The notes under the pieces are model-generated. The model had not been told where the DNA came from and made no database searches. It saw nothing but the letters and a program-made list of their open reading frames with translations. Below, in pieces: positions 59,037-64,000 of a stretch of DNA of 64,000 nucleotides. The stretch covers positions 62,001-126,000 of the forward strand of contig NZ_OLMK01000088.1 in assembly GCF_900290235.1 (NCBI RefSeq), written 5' to 3'. A program made the translations under genes and the position numbers. Position 1 is the first letter of the stretch. Every line of letters begins with the position of its first letter. Origin of the DNA: Streptomyces sp. MA5143a (GTDB lineage Bacteria > Actinomycetota > Actinomycetes > Streptomycetales > Streptomycetaceae).

Positions 59037-60314
59037 ATGGCAGAGACAGAGAACGGCACGGTCGAGGAGACCGAGGAGAACACGGGGAAGGCAGAGCCGG
59101 GCGGGGCGGTGCCCGACGCGCCCGGCGTGCGCCGGCTGCGGTGGGCGTCGATGGCGCCGTTCTTCCTGACGGGGTTCGTCTTCGCGAGCTACTTCGTGCA
59201 GATCCCCCTGTGGAAGACGGAATTCGGGCTGTCGGAGGGCGCCCTGGGACTGCTGCTGATCGTGCCCATCCTCACCGGGCTGGTGGCCATGCAGGCGACG
59301 GGCTCACTGGTCGCCCGGTTCGGCAGCGCGCCCGTCGTACGGGTGGCGGCCCTCGCGCTGCCGCTCTCGCTCGTCGCGTTCGTCCCGCCGTCCTCGGCGC
59401 ACTCAGTCTTCGGGTTCGTCGTCGTGCTGGCCGTGTTCGGTGCGGCCGACGGTCTGATCGACGTCTCCATGAACGCGCACGCCATCGCCGTGGAGAAGGA
59501 GACCGGACGGCACATCATGAACAGCTGCCACGCGGCCTGGAGCATCGGCTCGGCCGTGGGCTCCCTGCTCGGCGGCGCCGCCATCAAGGCCGGCCTCACT
59601 CTCACCGCCCACTACGCCGCCGTCGGGGCGGCCATGGTCGCGCTGGCCCTCGTGGCGGGCAGGCATCTGCTCCCGGCCCGGACCGACCGCGTCGGAAAGA
59701 CCGCCATGAACGAGGCCAAGGAGCGCGGCACCGGTACGGCGACCGGCGCCGGTGTGCTGTCGGGGTGGTCGACCCGGCTGCTGCTCCTCGGGCTGACCGG
59801 CACGGTCGTCCTGGTGTGCAGCGGGGTCGTCGGCAACTGGGGAGGCGTCTACCTCCACGAGAAGCTCGGCGCCACCCTCGCCACGGCCTCCCTCGCCTAC
59901 ATCGCGTACAGCGCCTGCGAGGCGGGCGGACGGCTCGTCGGCGACCGCCTGCACGCACGGTTGGGGGCACGAGCCCTGGTCAACCGGGGTGGCGCCATCG
60001 CCGTCGTCGGCCTCACGGTCGTCGTGCTCGCGCCCGGCCCCGTGACCGCCGTCGTGGGTTTCGCGCTGTTCGGTCTCGGGCTCTCCGTGCTCGTACCGGT
60101 CATCTTCAGCTCCGTCGGCCACGGGGGCGACGACCTGGACGCCGGGAGCGCGGCGCACGCCCTGGCGAAGGTCAACACCATGACGTACAGCGGCCTGTTG
60201 ATCGGCCCGGTCCTCGTCGGCTGGTTCGCGGGCGCCTTCGGGCTGCGCACGACCCTCGCCGGGCTGCTCGTCCTGCTGGTCGTGACGCTGGCGGCGGGGC
60301 TGCGGAAAGTGTGA
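59037..60314 (+). CDS. MFS transporter
   Basis: 425 residues from ATG 59037 (AGGTGG upstream). Polar N-terminal tail of 37 residues, then about 12 helices (SMAPFFLTGFVFASYFVQIP, FGAADGLIDVSMNAHAIAVE, SCHAAWSIGSAVGSLLGGAA), the pattern of FucP/YbjJ-like MFS. Putative export or uptake for the tailoring group. Ends in two tandem terminators. Confidence 0.87.
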   Translation: MAETENGTVEETEENTGKAEPGGAVPDAPGVRRLRWASMAPFFLTGFVFASYFVQIPLWKTEFGLSEGALGLLLIVPILTGLVAMQATGSLVARFGSAPVVRVAALALPLSLVAFVPPSSAHSVFGFVVVLAVFGAADGLIDVSMNAHAIAVEKETGRHIMNSCHAAWSIGSAVGSLLGGAAIKAGLTLTAHYAAVGAAMVALALVAGRHLLPARTDRVGKTAMNEAKERGTGTATGAGVLSGWSTRLLLLGLTGTVVLVCSGVVGNWGGVYLHEKLGATLATASLAYIAYSACEAGGRLVGDRLHARLGARALVNRGGAIAVVGLTVVVLAPGPVTAVVGFALFGLGLSVLVPVIFSSVGHGGDDLDAGSAAHALAKVNTMTYSGLLIGPVLVGWFAGAFGLRTTLAGLLVLLVVTLAAGLRKV

Positions 60315-60343
60315 TTCCCACGGCCCGCCAGGAACCCGACAGG

Positions 60344-60378
60344 AAGGGGCGGTACGGCTGTGAGCCGTACCGCCCCTT
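60344..60378. terminator. First of two tandem terminators between convergent genes
   Basis: Sixteen-base perfect arms AAGGGGCGGTACGGCT / AGCCGTACCGCCCCTT with loop GTG. Confidence 0.85.
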
Positions 60379-60384
60379 CGGTGC

Positions 60385-60420
60385 GGGCCACCGGCGGCGG
60401 GGTCGCCCCGCCGGTGGCCC
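60385..60420. terminator. Second tandem terminator
   Basis: GGGCCACCGGCGG / CCGCCGGTGGCCC type stem with a G-rich bulge; serves the minus-strand deacetylase gene. Confidence 0.7.
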
Positions 60421-60428
60421 GTGTCCCG

Positions 60429-61505
60429 TCACGCGACCGATGACGTGACCGCGGCCGGTGCCTGCCTGTCCGTGTCATCCGTGGATGCCGTCATCGCGTC
60501 CAGGCGGGTGAACCGGTAGCCCCGTTCGAGCAGGCCCTCGATCATGACGGGCAGTGCGTCGACCGTCTGGGAGCGGTCGCCGCCGCCGTCGTGCAGCAGG
60601 ACGACCGAGCCGGGCCGCGCCTGGTCGAGCACGACCCGGGCGACGGTGTCGGTGCCGGGCATCGACCAGTCGTCGGGCACGACGTCCCACAGGGCGGTCG
60701 TCAGCCCGGACTCGGCGAGCCGGCCGAGGACCTCCGGCGTGCGCGCCCCGTACGGCGGGCGGAACAGGGTCGGCGCGGGCCCGCCGGACGCCTCGGCGAT
60801 GGCCTCCTGGGTGCGTTCGATCTGCTCGGTGAGCTGGGACCGTGTCAGCTCGGGCAGGAACGGATGCGACCAGGTGTGGTTGCCGAACCCGTGTCCCTGC
60901 TCCCGCGTCCGGGTCAGGATGTCGGGATGGGCGCGGGCGTTCATGCCGACGCAGAAGAACGTCGCCGGCACTCCGTAGCGTTCGAGGACGTCCAGGACGC
61001 GTTCGGTGTTGCCCGGCTGCGGCCCGTCGTCGAAGGTGAGCGCGATCTCCTTGCGGTCGCGCCCACCGTGGCTCACCAGAAGACCGTCGGCGGTCAGCCG
61101 TGCCACCTCGGACGTCGTGCCCGCGATCCACGCCTCCAGCTCCGGCTCCCGGCCGGTCTGGGTACCGCGGGTGCGGACCAGACGGGCGAGGGCCGAGGGG
61201 GCGCCGGCGGCGGCCCGGGCGATCGCGGCGGCCGGGGCCGACCCGAACACCGGTCTCGACGGCAGCAGAGGGGGGTCGGCCCGGAACACCCTGAGCCCGG
61301 CGGCCATGAGCCGGCCGTCGAGTATCCCGTTGGTGCTCTCCACCACGATGACCAGCCGCTCCTGGCCGAGGCCTCGCAGGTGCCCGACCAGGTCGGCGAT
61401 CCGGTCCGCGCCGAACCGTGCCCGGGGCGCGGCCGGCGCACCGGACCCGTCCACCACCTCGATCTCGTAACCGCCCGCGTCCCAGGCGATTCCCGCGTAC
61501 AGCAT
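60429..61505 (-). CDS. NodB-type polysaccharide deacetylase with IS110-transposase-like N-terminus
   Basis: 358 residues from ATG 61505, after GGAGGAGG. Residues 150-345 are a NodB domain: LTFDDGP (Asp159/160), NHTWSHP (His210, His214), FRPPYGAR, VVPDDWSMPG and LLHDGGGDRSQT, a metal-dependent N- or O-deacetylase. Residues 1-90 instead read AGIAWDAGGYEIEVVDGSG then ERLVIVVESTNGILDGRLMA and GLRVFRADPPLL, the pattern of the RNase H-like N-terminal domain of IS110 transposases, with the first catalytic Asp replaced by Ala7 and later acidic residues absent. No signal peptide, so it acts in the cytosol. Follows PhyH by 31 bases. Confidence 0.82.
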   Translation of the reverse strand: MLYAGIAWDAGGYEIEVVDGSGAPAAPRARFGADRIADLVGHLRGLGQERLVIVVESTNGILDGRLMAAGLRVFRADPPLLPSRPVFGSAPAAAIARAAAGAPSALARLVRTRGTQTGREPELEAWIAGTTSEVARLTADGLLVSHGGRDRKEIALTFDDGPQPGNTERVLDVLERYGVPATFFCVGMNARAHPDILTRTREQGHGFGNHTWSHPFLPELTRSQLTEQIERTQEAIAEASGGPAPTLFRPPYGARTPEVLGRLAESGLTTALWDVVPDDWSMPGTDTVARVVLDQARPGSVVLLHDGGGDRSQTVDALPVMIEGLLERGYRFTRLDAMTASTDDTDRQAPAAVTSSVA

Positions 61506-61536
61506 GGGGTTCCTCCTCCGGTCGTGACGGCGGGGG

Positions 61537-62346
61537 TCACACGGACCTGACGTACTCCGTGAAGTGGCGCTCCGCGAACAGTTCGGGCCGGCCCCGGTCG
61601 AGGCCGAGGGCCCGGGCGCGCCGCAGCATGTGCCGCCAGTACGGCTTCACCGGCGGCCACGCGGTGCCCACCTGGCAGTACGAGGCGTCGACGAAGTAGC
61701 GGTCCTTGCCACGCTGGCCGCCGGGCAGGGCGCGGCGGGCGTGGAACAGCGCGGAGTGCACGACGACGGTCGAGCCGGGCGGCAGGTGGTCGATGACGAC
61801 CTCGCCCGGCAGTGCGGCGGTGCCCAGGCGGGCGCGGGCGTCCTTCTCGGCGACGTCGAGGTGCGAACCCGGCAGCACGACCAGGGAGGAGGTGTCGCTG
61901 TCGAGGCCGTCCAGGTAGTGCAGTGTGTGGATCATGGTGTGGCGGCGGTCGGTCTGCGGCCGCTGCTCGTAGTCGTGGTGCCAGTCCTTGCCCGGCAGGT
62001 CGGGCTTCTGCCGGTCGCTGTGCAGGTGGTGGAAGACGAAGTCCGGGCCCATCAGCTGGGTGAGCACGTCCATCAGCGGCGCATGGGTGAGGAGTTCGCC
62101 GTGGGCCGCGAGTTCCAGCTCCAGGACGGGCGGCAGGCCGTGGGTGACGGGGTCGACGCAGGAGGCGATCGACTTCTCCCGCAGCCCCGAGTCGACCCAG
62201 TGGTCGGCCTCGTTCCGCAGCCGGGAGGCCAGGCCGTCGGGCAGGAAGCCCGGAAGGATCACATAGCCGAGTCGCGCGAACGACTCGATCTGCTCGTCGC
62301 TCAGCGACGACGTCCGTTCGAGGGGGAGGGTGAGGTGCGGAGTCAT
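61537..62346 (-). CDS. PhyH-type Fe(II)/2-oxoglutarate dioxygenase
   Basis: 269 residues from ATG 62346 (GGAGAG upstream). Iron site His123-x-Asp125 in KDWHHDYEQRPQ and a distal histidine in VVVHSALFHARR, with a probable 2-oxoglutarate-binding Arg in GKDRYF. FARLGYVILPGFLPDGLA is the family start. Hydroxylates a small molecule; forms an operon with the deacetylase fusion. Best seen as a tailoring enzyme. Confidence 0.88.
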   Translation of the reverse strand: MTPHLTLPLERTSSLSDEQIESFARLGYVILPGFLPDGLASRLRNEADHWVDSGLREKSIASCVDPVTHGLPPVLELELAAHGELLTHAPLMDVLTQLMGPDFVFHHLHSDRQKPDLPGKDWHHDYEQRPQTDRRHTMIHTLHYLDGLDSDTSSLVVLPGSHLDVAEKDARARLGTAALPGEVVIDHLPPGSTVVVHSALFHARRALPGGQRGKDRYFVDASYCQVGTAWPPVKPYWRHMLRRARALGLDRGRPELFAERHFTEYVRSV

Positions 62347-63018
62347 GAAGGCGCTCTCCGTTTCGCGGTGTTGATGGATGGCGATGTGTGAGGGCTGGTT
62401 CGGGCCCCGGCCGTGGGAAGGGCTGCCATGCGATCCGGGAGAGGCCCGGTCGCCACCCGCGGACCGGGGCACGCCGAGTCCGCCGGTGAGGGTCGGTGGA
62501 CGGGGGCGGGGCGCTCCGGGGGGGGGAGCCGGGCGTCGCGTGCGGCCGAGGCGCGGTGACGGGGTCGCCGCGCCGACCCCGTTCGGGGACCAGGGCCCGG
62601 GGCGGAATCCGCCGGGGGCACGAGCACATGGGGTGCGGGCTATGTCGTCGGTGGGATCAAGTGAGGCGCGATCCCGTGGGACGCAGTCGGCACGGCCCGC
62701 CGCTCCCCGGCGGAGTTCCGCCTCCAAGGGGGCCGGCGAAGAGGGGGACTTGGGCGAGGGACGTACTCGGCGGGTGCGTGGCACGCGGAGATGTCGGCAT
62801 CCGCGGCGCGTACGTCGGTGTTCAGGGAAAGCGGTGCGGCGCGGTACGGCACGACGACGGCGTGACGGCCGCTCAGGTGCCTGACCCAGGGGTGCGCCGG
62901 ACGCGCCGGCGTGATGGGCATGGCCGGAACGTGTCCGCTTGACGCTGTCCTGCCGGTCTTCGGGCTCCAGAGGGAACCGCGGCCGACGGGACAGGAACGA
63001 GTCGGGAGGCACAAGTTT

Positions 63019-63039
63019 GCCTGACATATGACATCAGGC
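63019..63039. promoter_or_regulatory. Inverted repeat GCCTGA-N9-TCAGGC
   Basis: Lies in CAAGTTTGCCTGAC context, similar to CAAGTTGCCTGAG at 63542; possible related regulatory site. Confidence 0.4.
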
Positions 63040-63124
63040 GTCCCCGGCCGGGACGGGAAGAGGAGTCCACGTCGCGCGGGCGACGCGGAGTGGGGCCCGG
63101 ACGTACGGCCCGCTCGGCGCCCAT

Positions 63125-63147
63125 GTCGGCATCGTTGTCATGCCGAC
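63125..63147. terminator. Hairpin downstream of the IDWP peptide gene
   Basis: GTCGGCA-N9-TGCCGAC, 82 bases beyond the peptide stop on its strand. Moderate stem; likely terminator. Confidence 0.4.
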
Positions 63148-63228
63148 GTCCCGGCTCCGAGGTGCTGCGGGCTCCCTGAGTGCTCACCCTGCGTGGGCGG
63201 CGACGGTGTGGGCGCGATCCGGCCGTGG

Positions 63229-63441
63229 TTACGGCCAGTCAATGTCCTCGTTGCCAGCAGAGGCAGCAGAGAAAGCGCTCTCCTTCTTGGGCCAGTCAAT
63301 ACCGCCGTCACTACCGGCGGCATGAGTGACAGCGCTCGCCTGCTTGGGCCAGTCGATGTCCCCTTGCGAGACGGAGGGCAGCGCCCCCAGAGTGATCACG
63401 GAGAGGGCGGCGACGGACACGGTGCGGAAACGCTTGTGCAT
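63229..63441 (-). CDS. Secreted peptide precursor with three IDWP repeats
   Basis: 70 residues from ATG 63441, with AGAGGAG six bases upstream. A Sec signal (MHKRFRTVSVAALSVITLGA) ends near SQG. The rest carries IDWP at residues 29-32, 48-51 and 67-70, an exact 19-residue (57-base) period; contexts are GDIDWPK, GGIDWPKK and EDIDWP-stop. Spacers are small, polar and disordered (QASAVTHAAGSDG; ESAFSAASAGNED). Such multi-copy short motifs in an exported propeptide resemble peptide-pheromone precursors, which are cut into several identical signals. No known family was recognised. Divergent from an XRE regulator, 306 bases away, with TTGGCAA sites between. Confidence 0.8.
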   Translation of the reverse strand: MHKRFRTVSVAALSVITLGALPSVSQGDIDWPKQASAVTHAAGSDGGIDWPKKESAFSAASAGNEDIDWP

Positions 63442-63533
63442 AACTGCTCCTCTAGCGAAAACACAGGTGGGTACGGACTTCCAGGTTCCGCGGAACCCGA
63501 AGCGATCCCCAACCTAACCGGCCCGCCCAACGC

Positions 63534-63645
63534 TTGGCAACAAGTTGCCTGAGATTGACAAGAACGTGCCAACGATCGAAGGGCACCTTCCGGATCCCTT
63601 GGCAAGGAGGTGGGCAAGTTGCTTGCTGAGTCGGTTCGATTGGCA
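63534..63645. promoter_or_regulatory. TTGGCAA site array between peptide and XRE genes
   Basis: TTGGCAAC-AA-GTTGCC palindrome (63534-63549), TGCCAAC at 63567-63573 in a TTGACA-N6-TGCCAA frame, TTGGCAA at 63599-63605, GGCAAGTTGC near 63613, and TTGGCA at 63640-63645. This is the densest occurrence in the window; the last copy could double as a -35 box for the XRE gene. Confidence 0.65.
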
Positions 63646-63747
63646 CTAGACTCCCAGGTAGATCAGTACTTTGGCTGCTCGCCGAGAGTCGCGGGGGAGG
63701 TGGAGCCGCATACCTGTCACCGCACGCTAAGTGATAGTGAGACTTAT

Positions 63748-64000
63748 ATGCTGGAACAGCCGACTTTCGGCCGACGCCTCAAAGAGTTGCGAGTGGAGCG
63801 CGGTCTGTCGCAGGCCGCCCTCGCGGGCGGGGAGATCTCCACCGGTTACCTGTCACGTCTGGAGTCAGGCGCGCGACAGCCCACGGAGCGGGTGGTGACC
63901 TACCTCGCCCAGGTTCTGGGTGTGGATCGCTCCGCCTTCGACACCCCGCCGAGCGGAGGTTCCCTCGCGCAGGCCCTGTCCATCGCCACGTCCACGGACG
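63748..64000 (+). CDS. XRE-family regulator, N-terminal part only
   Basis: 84 codons before the window ends. ATG 63748 lacks a strong SD. Residues 7-60 are an HTH_3 domain: FGRRLKELRVERGLSQAALA, GEISTGYLSRLESGARQPTE, VVTYLAQVLGV. The following GGSLAQALSIATSTD begins helices, as in long XRE regulators with C-terminal TPR repeats in Streptomyces; the repeats themselves are not visible. It is divergent from the IDWP peptide gene. I infer it senses the peptide or a product and binds the TTGGCAA sites. Confidence 0.82.
   Translation, partial: MLEQPTFGRRLKELRVERGLSQAALAGGEISTGYLSRLESGARQPTERVVTYLAQVLGVDRSAFDTPPSGGSLAQALSIATSTD

Larger units (their letters stand above)
62347..63228. other. Long non-coding-looking region upstream of PhyH
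   Basis: 882 bases without a supported gene; open frames on both strands lack RBS and family signals. It contains a G run near 62515, the palindrome 63019-63039 and the hairpin 63125-63147. Confidence 0.5.

Noticed and set aside
62378..63014. Open frames of 120-170 codons upstream of PhyH
   Set aside because: No RBS, no recognisable domains, biased Arg/Gly/Pro composition typical of GC-rich non-coding DNA.
63229..63441. Regularly spaced repeats read as a CRISPR array
   Set aside because: Only three short degenerate copies at a 57-base period inside an open frame, no spacers of uniform type and no cas genes; explained by the IDWP peptide.

Overview
The window is about 64 kb of very GC-rich DNA with strong third-position GC bias, GTG and TTG starts, many secreted lipoproteins and Tat or Sec exported hydrolases, dense regulators (ROK, LysR, AraC, GlxA, LacI, HxlR, ArsR, XRE) and occasional TTA leucine codons. 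This points to a Streptomyces or close relative, in an accessory part of the chromosome. No rRNA, tRNA, CRISPR array or intact insertion sequence was seen.

Left part (1-12.7 kb): the 5' end of a nitrate/nitrite-sensing-type histidine kinase; a sugar-binding-type lipoprotein; a secreted tripeptidyl-aminopeptidase-like hydrolase; an ArsR/DUF5937 regulator; a three-gene operon of class III PLP enzyme, APH-type small-molecule kinase and ROK regulator, headed by a palindrome; and a MatC-type permease plus PrpF-type isomerase divergent from a LysR regulator.

Carbohydrate block (12.7-28.7 kb): three secreted arabinose-releasing enzymes (GH43-AbfB, GH127-ricin lectin, ricin lectin-GH62) with a shared GTTCG-N6-CGAAC palindrome before two of them. 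They are followed by DinB, AraC, a metallo-beta-lactamase-fold protein, a TTA-containing secreted protein, a YihY membrane protein, a secreted M1 metallopeptidase, a second ArsR/DUF5937 paralogue and a GH29 fucosidase with crystallin-like and ricin modules.

Middle (29-41 kb): GAF-ANTAR regulator, VOC protein, GAPDH, GlxA regulator, an NADP-reductase/HxlR pair, a Ser/Thr kinase, two truncated genes joined back to back, small membrane proteins, a thioesterase/HxlR pair, a phospholipase D-like protein and a repeat-containing secreted protein.

RiPP locus (41.6-48.6 kb): MFS exporter, S9 peptidase (start and stop overlap), a 40-residue precursor peptide, a terminator hairpin, a B12-type radical SAM RiPP-maturation enzyme, a DUF5825-type protein and a secreted protein, all on the plus strand. 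This looks like a compact cluster for a C-modified, protease-processed exported peptide.

Right end (48.8-64 kb): LacI regulator with its own palindrome, ferric-reductase-like oxidoreductase, a 105-bp MITE-like element, a VapB-like protein and a delta-60/RTX secreted protein. Then comes a group of tailoring-type genes (SDR, aldo-keto reductase, alditol-oxidase-like flavoprotein, GT2, MFS, PhyH dioxygenase, and a deacetylase with an IS110-transposase-like N-terminus). The window closes with a divergent pair: a 70-residue secreted peptide carrying IDWP three times at an exact 19-residue period, and the start of an XRE regulator. TTGGCAA/TTGCCAA sites recur in the SDR/AKR, GT2/MFS and peptide/XRE intergenic regions. 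The best candidate for an undescribed system is therefore a peptide-signal/XRE circuit controlling the flanking tailoring genes.
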